64,000 bases of DNA from Isoetes taiwanensis (taxonomy: Eukaryota; Streptophyta; Lycopodiopsida; Isoetales; Isoetaceae). The position numbers were made by a program, and so were the translations under genes. Shown piece by piece: positions 21,075-32,640 of the stretch. Under the pieces are notes generated by a model. It searched no databases and was not told the DNA's origin. It saw nothing but the letters and a program-made list of their open reading frames with translations. The stretch is from NCBI GenBank assembly GCA_021234155.1, contig JAJEKV010000054.1:7832655-7896654 (forward strand). Direction: 5' to 3'. Within the stretch, counting starts at the first letter, position 1; each line of letters begins with the position of its first letter.

Positions 21075-22263
21075 TTGTTTTTTTTTATAACAACATATTC
21101 GACTGTTTTAGGGATATATGGTCTATGTTTCAGGATTGTTATTTTTACAACCATATCAAGTCCCCCTGGAACCCCCTGTTATTTTGCTACATATTCAAAG
21201 TCTAGTCTCCTGGCTCCACAAAAGAGATTACTTCTTAGAGGACTAAGTACAAGTGGAATTTGAAATTTTACATCATGTACAAAGAAAAGCATTGACTATA
21301 CTTTTAAAACATCCCAAAGCATTGAGACAATGGAATTAAAACATGCCAATATAAAAGATAAGATGAATTTTTACGTCCACGGGAACACTCTAAATGTATG
21401 CATTACGATATCCTTCAGAATACGACAACAAAATCAGAGGAAAACAATATGAAAAAAGCGGCCAACTAATTGTGCTCAACATCGATGTGCCTCGTCTCTT
21501 GTTGCCCACACATGGGATTTGGACCAGCAGATAATCTTATTAGTTCTACATCCTTCGAATGATATTGTAATATGGAAGCATTGGCATTCTACTTGAAGGA
21601 ATCCATATACACTCAACATCATTCAATGATGAAATGAACACTACCTCAAACTAGCAAATAGTGTCAATTGGTAGCTTGTTGCACTAAACCAATGAAAGGA
21701 CTTGATAAAGCTAAAGTTGCATCTCATGGCCTCGGCTTGTTACCAGAAGGCTGAGAAAATTCAGAGTGGTGCTTAATAGAGATGAAGCAACAAAGGCTTT
21801 TGGATAATTGTTGTCATAACTGTTCTTAGGGTAGGTAGACTTTTGACAGAGTTACCATCTGGTTGCTTGGTTACGCTTTGCACAAAGGCTGCGGGTGCGA
21901 CCATTTTAACAAAGCACAGGGGTGTGGCCACTTTAACATGATGTATGGAGATAACTACATAATTGTGCCATGCATGCAAGTGCTAAAATTTCAGTGCCCT
22001 CCCAAGCTAGAACCATGTAAAACCTCTCAGGCCGATTGTAGCTAAATAGTTTTAAACAACTACGCCTAGTAAGAGTTGAGGACGAGAAAAGAAAACTAAG
22101 GAGAAAGGTCGATCCTAAAGCTCGTTGGAAGCTGAAAATCCGGCCTCCATGACCCAATGAAACGAGCAAATGATGATCCTCGCCTTTCCGGCAATTAGAT
22201 TCTGTATTCAATCTTCCTGATCAGGTCAGTTCTGTTCTAACCTTTTCTCTAGGTTTTCATTAT
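21075..22263. other. No gene recognised; includes U2 upstream region
   Basis: Short ORFs on both strands have no family resemblance. No repeats or RNA signals stand out until the U2 promoter. Confidence 0.45.
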
Positions 22264-22274
22264 ATCCCACGGTC
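22264..22274 (+). promoter_or_regulatory. Upstream sequence element (USE) of U2 gene
   Basis: ATCCCACGGTC resembles the plant snRNA USE consensus RTCCCACATCG in its first seven bases. It lies 30 bases before the TATA box, the spacing used by Pol II-transcribed plant snRNA genes (Pol III genes have about one helical turn less). Confidence 0.65.
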
Positions 22275-22304
22275 ATTGCTTAGAAGGGAAGATGCTATTT
22301 GTAG

Positions 22305-22311
22305 TATATAA
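22305..22311 (+). promoter_or_regulatory. TATA box of U2 gene
   Basis: TATATAA lies 31 bases upstream of the inferred RNA start, as expected for plant U2. Confidence 0.65.
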
Positions 22312-22335
22312 GGACGAAGGAAACAAAGTAAACTC

Positions 22336-22530
22336 TTTCCTTTCTCGGCCTTTTGGCTAAGATCAAGTGTAGTATCTGTTCTTATCAGTTTAATAGCTGA
22401 TACGGGGTCCATAGGGCCCCAATGCTATTAATCTAATTTGTTGTGGGTTGTGGGCCTGTTGGGCAGCTTGCTGCCAAGGCTCTGTATGTCGCCTCTGCCT
22501 TACACTACTACTGTAGAGACATGGCATAGC
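22336..22530 (+). ncRNA. U2 spliceosomal snRNA
   Basis: The 5' part is almost canonical: CTTTCTCGGCCTTTTGGCTA, then GATCAAGTGTAGTATCTGTT, with the branch-point recognition sequence GTAGTA at 22369-22374. U2 pairs with the intron branch site and with U6 in the spliceosome. Stem IIc arms 22390-22397 and 22424-22431 are perfectly complementary, as are 22404-22410 and 22414-22420 (one G-U). A possible Sm site AATTTGTTG (22435-22443) is less U-rich than usual. Stem III (GGCAGC/GCTGCC) and a stem-IV loop with ACACTACTACTG follow. The 3' end is placed by the terminal stem and is uncertain by about 10 bases. The promoter and 3' box support a functional gene rather than a retro-copy. Confidence 0.9.
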
Positions 22531-22545
22531 CCTAAACCCTTTCCG

Positions 22546-22562
22546 CAAGGAGGGAGTTCTAA
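22546..22562 (+). terminator. Plant snRNA 3'-end box (near match)
   Basis: CA, seven bases, then AGTTCTAA resembles the plant 3' box CA(N)3-10AGTNNAA, with one extra base between AGT and AA. It lies about 15 bases beyond the inferred RNA end. Confidence 0.5.
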
Positions 22563-22564
22563 AT

Positions 22565-25500
22565 AAAGTTTAACTAGGATTTAAACTTTTTTATTTTGCA
22601 GTTAATTTATTGATTTCCATGAGACCAAGAACAGGTTAGCTTTAAGTTTTTGATCCATGTGTGGACCTCATTTGTGTTTTAAGCATTTCCGTGTTTTCAT
22701 GTCTTTTTGTCATTCAACAAAACTATGAGTTTCATGTCTTTTTGTCATTCAACAAAACTATGAGTTTCAGAGGGTAAGTTTGCATTAGACTTCAGTCTCA
22801 ATTCAAGTCATCTCTTTTGTGAGTTTTAGATATCAGGTTATTCATGAAGGAAGCAGTTCACTGTTTAACAATCTAAATCACTTTCCCAAGATGGCATGAG
22901 ATGATTGACACTGCCTTATGGATTTCGCATGATCCTGCACCACCCCTGCCCTTAGATGTCATTCTCCAGCCGTTTCTCTGGTTCCTCCAAGAAAAATGGT
23001 GTTTTCAGTTCCAACTTTGTGGCCATTGCATCCAGATTTCCATGTGGTATTCCATGTACATCCGAGGGACCATTCTATAAAGTCTGTGCATAGGCGCAAT
23101 CAGTCTGCAATACTGATTGTGGTCATGCTTATATTCTCTTAGATACCTGTCAGATTCTAGTTTCCCCTTTGTTGCTACTAAAAAGAGAAACACGAGGTCC
23201 AGTGGCCAGTGGCAATGTAAGAGGGCTGTCTAACTGCAGCATGTAAGTTTTGGTTACTCGCAGGCAATAACTGTTCATTGCACCAAGAGTGTTGGCTTAT
23301 TTGATAGCTGGCAGGACCACCCACTTTGCGGGGCAAGCCTTTCTCACGGACATCAGTATTCTGGTTCCTTTCTAGCCTGAAACAATGAAGGCCAATATTT
23401 TCTTCCTTTAGCATTTCAAGAGGAGCAGTTCTAGGCAGTTGAGATAATAGATCTCAATGGATATAATGTGGAAGTTGCCCGCTGACAGAAACATTTCAAG
23501 GAATTGTAGCAGCATTGTGCACCACGTAGCCTATTCCTGTAGGAACGCCTCTTGATAGAAATATTACAGGGCGCATCTTGAACCATCTCGCTTATTCCAG
23601 TGGAAATGCCTCTAGAAATGTTTCTGTTTTATTCACAAGGTGCACATGAGCAAATTCATGTATATGCTCGTTCTGCTTTGAAAAGGCCAGTGAGAAATAG
23701 ACATAATCATTGCCATACCATGTCAAAGTGCCCTCCAACAGACTGTTTTGTTTGGCAAAGGCATTTCAAGAGTAGCAGTTATAGGCAATTTAGATCATTA
23801 AGTTGAAAATTAAATTGCCAGTCATGGAACAAATGATATGTCATTGTAGATGCTTTTGGTTTCAAATTGAAAGCTTTACTTATGAATGTACTGAGCCAGA
23901 TGTTAGAGATAAATGCATAAAGAACTTGGGTTGCTAATGTAGTTTCAATTGGTGGTGTGCAGAAAAATGTGCATGCAGACCCTTGCTATTGAGACTGCAC
24001 ATAGTGATTCACAGGTTTTGTGTTTTTTTCAAGTCCTAGGAAAATTGTGAGCTTCTTACCTTGGCATATCATTTTAAATATGTGTAGCTCTATCATATAA
24101 GTTCTAGTTGTTTGGGAGAGGTGTGTAGCTCTATCATATAAGTTCTAGTTGTTTGGGAGAGGTTTTACTTTGTAAAACGTGCTTCTGATTGTCTGCTTTC
24201 TACAAGTTGTATGTCTTTCAGGATCTAACTTTATTTTTGCAGTTAATTCATTGCTTTCCATGAGACCACGAACATGTATGGTCTTTGTTTGTGTTTTAAG
24301 CTTTGATGTCTTTTTGTCATTCAGCATTCGACTTCAGTTTCAATTCAAGTCATCTCTTCTTTGAGTTTTAGATATCATCTCTTCTTTGAGTTTTAGACTT
24401 GTAGCAGCATTGTGCACCACCTAGCCTATTCCTGTAGGAACGCCTCTTGATAGAAGTATATTACAAGGCGCATCTTGTTCTGCTTTGGAAAAGGACAATG
24501 AGAAATAGACAATCATTGCCAGCGCCTCGGATAGACTGTTTTGTTTGGCAAAGACATTCCAAGAGTAGCAGTTATAGGCAATTTAGATCATTAAGTTAAA
24601 AATTAAATTGCCAATCATGGAACAAATGATATATCATTGTAGATGCTTTTGGTTTTAAATTGAAAGCTTTACTTATGCATGTACTGAGCCAGATGTTAGA
24701 GATAAATGCATAAAAACTTGGGTTGCTAATGTAGTTTCAATCGGTTGTGCAGAAAAAATATGCATGCAAACCTTTGCTATTGAGAATGCACAATAGTGAT
24801 TCACAGGTTGTGTTTTTTTCAAGTCGTAGGAAAATTGTTAGCCTCTTACCTTGGCATATCATTTTAAATAGGTGTAGCTCTATCATAGAAGTTCTAGTTG
24901 TTTGGGAGAGGGTTACTTTGTAAAACGTGCTTCTGATTGTCTGCTTTCAAGAGGATACAAGTGCTATGTCTTTTGCAGTTAATTCATTACTTTCCATGAG
25001 ACCAAGAACAGGTTAGTTTTCCATGTATGGTCTTCATTTGTGTTTTAAGCTTTTATGTATTTTTGTCATTCAGCATTAGACTTCAGTTTCAATTCAAGTC
25101 ATCTCTTCTTTGAGTTTTAGATATCATCTCTTCTTTGAGTTTTAGAATTGTAGCATCGTTGTGCACCACCTAGCCTATTCCTGGAGGAACGCCTCTTGGT
25201 AGAAGTATATTACAAGGCGCATCTTGAACCATCTCGCTTATTCCAGTGGAAATGCCTCTAGAAATGTTTCTGTTTTATTCACAAGGTGCACATGAGCAAA
25301 TTCATGTATATGCTCGTTCTGCTTTGGAAAAGGCCAGTGAGAAATAGACAATCATTGCCATATCATATCAAAGCGCCTCCGATAGACTGTTTTGTTTGGC
25401 AAAGACATTTCAAGAGTAGCAGTTATGGGCAATTTAGATCATGAAGTTAAAAATTCATTGCTATATCATATCAAAGCGCCTCCGATAGACTGTTTTGTTT

Positions 25501-26990
25501 GGCAAAGACATTTCAAGAGTAGCAGTTATAGGCAATTTAGATCATTTTAAGTTAAAAATTAAATTGCCAATCATGGAACAAATATTGTATCATTGTAGAT
25601 GCTTTTGATTTTAAATTCGGAGCTGTACTTATGCTGTACTGAGCCAGATGTTAGAGATGAATGCATAAAAACTTGGGTTGCTAATGTAGTTTCAATCGGT
25701 TGTGTGCAGAAAAAATATGCATGCAAACCTTTGCTATTGAGAATGGACATAGTGATTAACAGGTTTTGTGTTTTTTTTTTTAGTCCTAGGAAAATTGTGA
25801 GCCTCTTACCTTGGCATATCATTTTAAATATGTGTAGCTCTATCATACAAGTTCTAGTTTGGGAGAGGGTTACTTTGTAAAACGTGCCTCTGATTGTCTG
25901 CTTTCTATAAGTGGTATGTCTTTCAGGATCTAACTTAATTTTTGCAGTTAAGTCATTACTTTCCATGAGACCAAGAACAGGTTAGTTTTCCATGTATGTC
26001 TTCATTTGTGTTTTAAGCTTTGATGTCTTTTTGTCGTTCAGCATTAGTCTTCATTTGTGTTTTAAGCTTTGATGTCTTTTTGTCATTCAGCATTAGACTT
26101 CAGTTTCAATTCAAGTCATCTCTTCTTTGAGTTTTAGATATCATCTCTTCTTTGAGTTTTAGAATTGTAGCAGCATTGTGCACCACCTAGCCTATTCCTG
26201 TAGGAACGTCTCTTGGTAGAAGTATATTACAAGGCGAGTTTCAATTCAAGTCATCTCTTCTTTGAGTTTTAGATATCATCTCTTCTTTGAGTTTTAGAAT
26301 TGTAGCAGCATTGTGCACCACCTAGCCTATTCCTGTAGGAACGTCTCTTGGTAGAAGTATATTACAAGGCGCATTTTGTACCATCTCGCTTATTCCAGTG
26401 AAAATGCCTCTAGAAATGTTTCTGTTTTATTCACAAGGTGCAGAGCAAATTCATGTATATGCTCATTCTGCTTTGGAAAAGGCCAGTGAGATAATAGAGA
26501 TAATCATTGCCATAGCATATCAAAGCGCCTCGGATAGACTGTTTTGTTTGGCAAAGACATTTCAAGAGTAGCAGTTATAGGCAATTTTGATCTTTAAGTT
26601 AAAAATTAAATTGCCAATCATGGAACAAATGATATATATCATTGTAGATGCTTGGGAATCATTGTAAATTGAAAGCTTTACTTATGCATGTACTGAGCCA
26701 AATGTTGATGAATGCATAAAGAACTTGGGTTGCCAATGCAGTTTCAATCAGTGTGGAAAAAATGTGCATGCAAATCTTTGCTATTGAGAATGCACATAGT
26801 GATTCACAGGTTTAGTGTTTTTTCCTAACTCCTAGGAAAATTGTGAGCCTCTTACCTTGGCATATCATTATACATGTGTAGCTCTATCATACAAGTTCTA
26901 GCTGTTTGGGAGAGGGTTACTTTGTAAAACGTGCTTATGATTGTCCTCTTTCAAGAGAATACGAAAGTGGTATGTCTTTCAGGATTTGTA
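22565..26990 (+). repeat. Diverged long tandem repeats in the U2 3' flank
   Basis: A unit of roughly 0.75-1.05 kb recurs in direct orientation. Landmarks: CCATGAGACCA at 22618, 24258, 24994 and 25963; TTTGGCAAAG at 23751, 24544, 25395, 25498 and 26547. Other shared blocks are the CACCTAGCCTATTCCTG segment, GCAAATTCATGTATATGCTC, and CTTACCTTGGCATATCATT. Units carry internal duplications (for example the doubled CATCTCTTCTTTGAG). The first unit starts at the U2 3' end. I see no convincing protein in any unit, and no second U2. Confidence 0.8.
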
Positions 26991-26999
26991 AGCTAGTCC

Positions 27000-28398
27000 C
27001 GTTTGTTGCTATTTTCTAACTTGCCATGGAACTTTAGCATTTGCACTCTTTATTTTGCATGCTAATTATTCTTCCATAATGTACTTGGAGTTGCAAACAT
27101 CATTGTATTTTGGCACATTTATTAAATTGTCATCATCTTTCATTTCTGCCCACTTTTCTTTTACTTTCATCAAATAGTATGCTTTATTGTCTATCTGTTT
27201 ATTTTAATGCATACATTGATCAGCGTTGCGCGAAGGAATCTATACATTAGAATCTATGCGTGATGCAACACTTTAGGGACCAGGGAGGAGGAGGAAAACA
27301 CTAGTTGTTGAAGTGCCAATTAAAGAGAGAATCCGAGGTTGCGATGGGCATAAGCACCTTTAATGTTGAAGATGGGCAGAAGGGCATTAAGGCGCATCCC
27401 CATTAGGCCGAAAACAGCCCCTACCTTTGCCATGTGGCAAATCGAGTTTGCAAAACTATCATTCCCATTATCTTCCTGGCTTTCCATTTTCGGCAATATG
27501 GCAAGGGCAACCTCACTTTTTTTGGAAACTATCCACTACTTCCGGATTGCCCAAGTTAGGCCTTCGTACCTTCTAGCAGAGATCTTGCCGATTGGACCAC
27601 TCCTCTCAGTAACAGAACTTGGCGCTATGGCATTCCTTCGTCATTATTCTTGTGGACACAACCGCAAATGTAGGTTTTCTTGCAGGTTTTCTTGGAGCCA
27701 AAATGAGGGGAGGCGGTAGAAATTTTGGATATGGAGCTGGTCAAATGTCTGGTTTCAGGGCTTTTTCATCCCAGCAAAAACAATTTAAGAATTCAATTGT
27801 GCAGTCTAAAAATAGGTCAACGATTGAGAAAATTAAGGTACACCACTTCACGTTCCCTGTACACTTGATACATCATTGTACTTCAGATGAGATTTTATTT
27901 TCTGTTGTTTACAATATTGTTTTAGGTTGTGATATTGTTTGTTCAAGCATGTCCACAATGTAGTGAGATCTAGAGGTGTAATCATTCTCTTCAATTTGAG
28001 TTGAGACAGAGTAGATAATGGTCAAATGAATAAATAAGTTTATTGACATAAACTACAATAATTCTCTGACTAGTAATCCAGGTTCATCCAAACGTAAAGA
28101 GAACAAACTCTCTTGTTCTGAACATTAAAAAGACCAATTCTTTCCATCGAATACATCAACCATAGAAAGACTAAAATTTGGATGCTAATCTGGAGAGTAA
28201 TTACAATCATTTAAAATGAACCCAAACACCAGAAAGCTTCATAGAAAGCTTCATCAATACTTGATTTCCTTTCAATGCTTCATAAAGAATTTTCAATATT
28301 TCCTCCACCAAATGGGTACTATAACAGAATGATCTCTACTGGTATTAACAGTAAGACAAGCCTTGCTCATGATATTTACAAATTCAATAACAAAATTT
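27000..28398 (+). other. Mostly non-coding; possible exon at about 27690-27837
   Basis: A plus-strand frame reads MRGGGRNFGYGAGQMSGFRA and continues to SKNRSTIEKIK, just before GTACACC, a possible splice donor. Composition (Arg/Gly/Ser, no acids at first) would suit a mitochondrial presequence or RNA-binding tail, but I cannot identify it. The rest shows no gene. Confidence 0.25.
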
Positions 28399-28560
28399 TC
28401 AGAAATGTAAACAATCCATAGCTGGAAATTTAAACATCAATAAGATCATAAAATTTACAATATCTCCAGAATTAAAAATTTGGGATTGCACAATCGCCCA
28501 GAGATAGTCATATAAAACTTCTCGCAATTGATGCCCAGTATTGTGAGGCTCACGTCTAAT

Positions 28561-28702
28561 TGGCTCATCTACATATGGCTCTGCGTGATTAAAGTCATGA
28601 AGGTGTAAGTAGCGATCTCCTCTATCTATCATGGCTCATCTACATATGGCTCTGCGTGATTAAAGTCATGAAGGTGTAAGTAGCGATCTCCTCTATCTAT
28701 CA
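28561..28702 (-). repeat. 71-bp tandem duplication in Harbinger exon
   Basis: TGGCTCATCTACATATGGCT begins at 28561 and again at 28632; the copies are identical over 71 bases. The length is not divisible by three and shifts the frame. Confidence 0.9.
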
Positions 28703-28775
28703 TGATGTTATGTAACAGGCAACAAGCAATAACAGTTCTAGACAGAGCCATCTTGTTGGGCTTGTAAAGCTTCCT

Positions 28776-28865
28776 ATTTAGTAGTAGTTGCCAAGAACGT
28801 TTTAGAAGACCAAATGCACGATTTAGTAGTAGTTGCCAAGAACGTTTTAGAAGACCAAATGCACG
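28776..28865 (-). repeat. 45-bp tandem duplication in Harbinger exon
   Basis: ATTTAGTAGTAGTTGCCAAG begins at 28776 and at 28821. The two 45-base copies are identical, which keeps the reading frame and doubles a 15-residue segment. Confidence 0.9.
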
Positions 28866-29320
28866 TTCCACAGGTATGCGAGAAGATGAGTGCATGTAAT
28901 TGTACCTGTGTGTCCTGGGAGGTAAGTTTGTACCTTGATATGACACAACGAGCATGGCAACAAGGGGTAACCATCATCACCAATGATGAAATCTGGAATG
29001 CTTTGACTGCCTACTAGTATTGAAGGTCCATTCAATCTTTCTTGTCTTCCAACGAGCTGCGCAAAATTTGAAAGCTGGCGTGCATCATTGACACTACCTA
29101 GATATCTTGGAACAACATCCAAGAACTTCGTGCGGCTATCGACTGTGGCTTGTACTAGCATAGAGAAATTATTCTCTCTATCAAATCAATCAACTTCATT
29201 TTGATATTCAGGCAGCTCCATTATGATGTGTGTTGCATCAATGGCTCTATAACAATTTGGCAAGTCATGTATTGCCTGGAATCCACGCTTTACTGCAGCC
29301 ATATCATTGCCACTTGGCCA

Positions 29321-30721
29321 CTATAAAAACCATCATCCAATTAAATTGGGATTATGTCAATTCCAAAATCACGCCAACCTGCAGTTGTTTTCTAGGGGAT
29401 TTTTATTTTTTTTTTATCTTTTTTTTTTTACTTGATAAATCACATAAATATTGCAGTTCCCATGAGTCGTTTTAAATGCGACTTGAAATATGCAAAACAG
29501 AAGGGCAAGTTGTTTAAGTTCATGACATCAAAATCCAAGAACATTGGAACAAAAATAATATGTAATTTGATAACAGATGACCTTATTTTCGGGGCAAGAG
29601 CAACCCCGAAATTATGGATACATGAAACAAATATCATTAAAAACAATCATATTTTCAAATAAAACATTAAGGGATCAATCCATGTTTTTCCATATATTTA
29701 ACAAGGTGTGTTTTTTTTTGGGCAAGAACAACCTTAAAATTATGGATATATCAAACAACTATCAATAAAAACAATGACATTCCAATTAAGGAATCAATCC
29801 ATGTTTTCTTACATAAGAAACAAGATTATCTTCCATGTTAGCTGCCTTGTCTAGTTCTGGATGCGATTCTAACACTCCACAAACTGTCATCCCCCTAGCC
29901 AAATTATTCGCAATAGCTATAAATTGGACTATTAACTCATATGTTGCAAAGTTCATAAGATGATGGATTCTGGGCTTGAGTTTGATGGTAGAAGCACACG
30001 AGGTATTATAAAAAGAGACAAACTTCTTAGCATTAATAACATCATATCTTGTAATGGAAAAGTAAGAAAGATATAAGATGACAAGTATATAACAAGTATG
30101 TCACATTTTTCATGTGGACAAGGAAACTTAATATTATCCAATAGAGAAATGAGATTGATACTAGAGATTCTCCAGCTAACAGCAAGACGAGAGAAAGATG
30201 ACTATATCTCCTAGCCAAGTCCTTTCTAATTATTTTCCAGGCTACTCTTAGAGTTCCCTGCACTTGTGCATTATTTGATTCGATGATTGAGGTGTTGTGG
30301 TTGTTACCCCTGCAAGTTCAAACTCGTCATCACATTCCTCTAATTATAGTTATGGAATAAAACAAATGATGCCAAGCGTGTATTGTAAAGGAAACTTAGT
30401 TATGAAACAAACCAAATCACACCAAGCTTGTATTAGCAAGCATAATATTCTAGAGGAAACCTAATATGGAACAAAACAAATCACGCCTAGCGTGTATTAA
30501 CGAGCACAATAATATTGTAAAGGTGAAGTTGAAGATATACCTTATACATCAACACCATTGTAAGATCCAGGCAAGGAGTTTTAGCACTAGGGAATTGGTT
30601 TTTTATTGCTAAGGTGCTAATATGTGGTCTAGGATCCACTCTGCTATAGACCAATGCACACTTGGCGTGATTTAAGATATCCACTCTTCTGGAAAATCAT
30701 GCTTAGCGTGTCCTAAATTCC
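29321..30721. other. AT-rich region with small tandem repeats and one minus-strand coding-like patch
   Basis: GGCAAGARCAACC...AATTATGGATA recurs at about 29593 and 29720 (about 128 bp apart). Three 60-70-bp units with ACAAATSAYGCCWAGCGTGT are at about 30350-30525. On the minus strand 29955-29790 reads ELIVQFIAIANNLARGMTVC followed by ESHPELDKAANMEDNLVSYV, which looks like real protein but is unidentified; it could be an upstream exon of the Harbinger element. No other gene is seen. Confidence 0.4.
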
Positions 30722-31560
30722 CTCTTATACTTGACTCATAGTTGGCTATATGATGGGCAAAATCAATATAGTGTGAAGAGGATTTATAGGGATTTGTGCC
30801 AAGATACCCCCTTGATAGCTGAGGTAAGGCTTGGGGTTAGTCTGGCAGACACCAAAACCTTACTGTCAAACTCCTGGAAGTCTATCTGTTCTAGGAAGAT
30901 TCAGTTTTTCAGATGGTTAGCTCTTCAAGGTGGATTAAGTACCAAGGAAAGATTGTTTAATAAGGGCATTTCGGTTGACGACAGATGTCCATTGGGCTGT
31001 CAGGTTACTGAATCCGTAGTGCATCTCTTCTTCTGTCCCCGGATTGCTGAATTTTGGCAGTGGGTTTGTCCTATTATTGGTATCATGTTAAGCCAACTGG
31101 TCTGGCCCGATCCGGTTTTCATCACGGATCGCTGCTGTATCGAAGCCTCTCTGGTGAATCTGACACTTTGGGTTATCTGGAAGCATCGTTGTGATGTGGC
31201 CTTAGGTGGTCAAAGGATCTCCATAGAGAAGTTAAAAAACTCTTTCAATATGGAGGTTGCTCTGATGGCTCTATCTCATCATAAGAAGAAAGGCATGAAA
31301 TACAACAAAGGACTTGATAAAGTGGGAACCTTGGTAGGGTTCTATTCATACTTCAGGTGCCATTGGGTTGATAACGAGTAAGTAAGATCTTCTGGTTGTG
31401 AAGCTGGTAGCTTTTACATCCGGAGTTGACAATTGGTGGACCCTGTACTGGAATGGAGCTGGCTCCCTCTATAGTACCCACTTTCTGGCGAAGAAAGAAG
31501 ATTTTCCTTATAGTATCCTTTAGGGGGGAAGACGAGTGGATGCCCTCTCCTGTTCTTGTA
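30722..31560 (+). mobile_element. 5'-truncated LINE tail (zf-RVT region)
   Basis: An open frame (30731-31381, 216 aa) matches the C-terminal end of the LINE at 10870-11520. It includes IQFFRWLALQGGL, the intact finger DRCPLGCQVTESVVHLFFCP, LWVIWKHRCDVALGG and SFNMEVALMALSHHKK. The match begins abruptly at about 30722, as expected for incomplete target-primed reverse transcription. About 170 bases of 3' UTR follow; no clear poly(A) tail remains. It is a different subfamily from the nested LINE. It shows what the frameshifted zf-RVT region of that copy should look like. Confidence 0.8.
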
Positions 31561-32640
31561 CTAGGACTCCCATATTATCTGTATTTCCCTCAATGACAGA
31601 CACTTTTTTTTTTGGTCTTTCATATGACAGAATGTTGATCAATTTGAGCCTTCCAACTGACATACAAAAATGTTGCTTGATAGAAGACCATTTTTGAATT
31701 ATAAACTTAGAACAAAAAGGTTACATAGTAGTAACACTAATATAAACATATAATTAAAAAGTTAAGAGTAGCATCGACAACATAATTCAAGAGTCATCAA
31801 GAGCCATTGATGCTCTTCTACGTTTTTCATTCCAAGCATCAAAGCATGCTTTTCACTCCACGTGTTCAAATGGTTTGCTCCACATGGAAATCATCATAGT
31901 AGCATCCAACATTTCTAGGTTCACGCGGGCCCTCATACCCCTCTTGACGTTATTTTGGAGGGTCTCACAACATGCTGTGCTTCCTGGAATAACCATGCAA
32001 CACTGCCATAGACTCATAAGTGCTAAAAAACTGTTCCGCCAACCAACTATCTGTTGTTCCATCCTCCTCTCTACAAATAGTCCAAGCCACCAACATATTT
32101 TTATTCTTGGCTGCCCTGAAAAGTGTCCCAATAAAGTCTTCTCTCTCACTCAATTTACCTGTTGCTGTAGCAGATGTGGGGCTCTGGTTAATGTCCATTG
32201 GTGAATCTCGATGACAGAGACGATGACGGCCTTTCTTCTTCACAGACTCCATCCACAGAATAGACTCCACAGACGCCGCCGTTTTGTGTAAAAGGGGGGA
32301 AAGAAAGAACCAAGAATAAATAAATAAATAAATAAATAAATTCTGAACATTATACTACCGGCTTACCAAAAAGACCCGTGGCAGCAGGCGGAGCAGAAAT
32401 CATTCGAATTTCCCAAATTGGTGAATTCATTGGGGAAATGGGAGAATAGGACAAATCGGGAATGTAGTAGAAGTTAAAAAAAATAAAATAAAATAAAAAA
32501 TTAATGTTACCTAACCTAATTCATTATTCTATTAGAGGCAGGTAAGGTACATTAACTCGATATGCCTGCTTATGCCTATAAAATAACCCTAGTACTTATA
32601 CAAAAATGAAAGGAAGGAAGGAAGGAAGGAAGGTATTTTT
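31561..32640. other. Unassigned region with a minus-strand coding-like patch and microsatellites
   Basis: On the minus strand, 32200-31860 reads KLSEREDFIGTLFRAAKNKN, then WLAEQFF, and in another frame NLEMLDATMMISMWSKPFEH. The patch looks like decayed protein of a transposon but I cannot assign it. (AAAT)n lies at 32317-32341 and (GAAG)n at 32610-32632. Confidence 0.35.

Larger units (their letters stand above)
28399..29320 (-). pseudogene. PIF/Harbinger transposase exon (DDE_Tnp_4-like), interrupted
   Basis: The minus strand after a splice acceptor at 29321 (TTTTTATAG) reads CYRAIDATHIIMELPEYQNE, with the first catalytic Asp in AIDATHI. A TGA follows where Trp is likely, then FLDVVPRYLGSVNDARQLSN, DFIIGDDGYPLLP (second Asp) and, in another frame, SSRIPVERAFGLLKRSW with the catalytic Glu. 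The C-terminus reads ALSRTVIACCLLHNIMIDRG. A 45-bp in-frame duplication repeats AFGLLKRSWQLLLNR, and a 71-bp duplication repeats the region after ALLHN and breaks the frame. The DDE triad is therefore complete but the gene is dead. The partner SANT/Myb ORF of such elements was not identified with confidence. Confidence 0.8.

Noticed and set aside
25571-25966. 131-codon minus ORF in the U2 flank
   Set aside because: It lies in a tandem repeat whose other copies break the frame.
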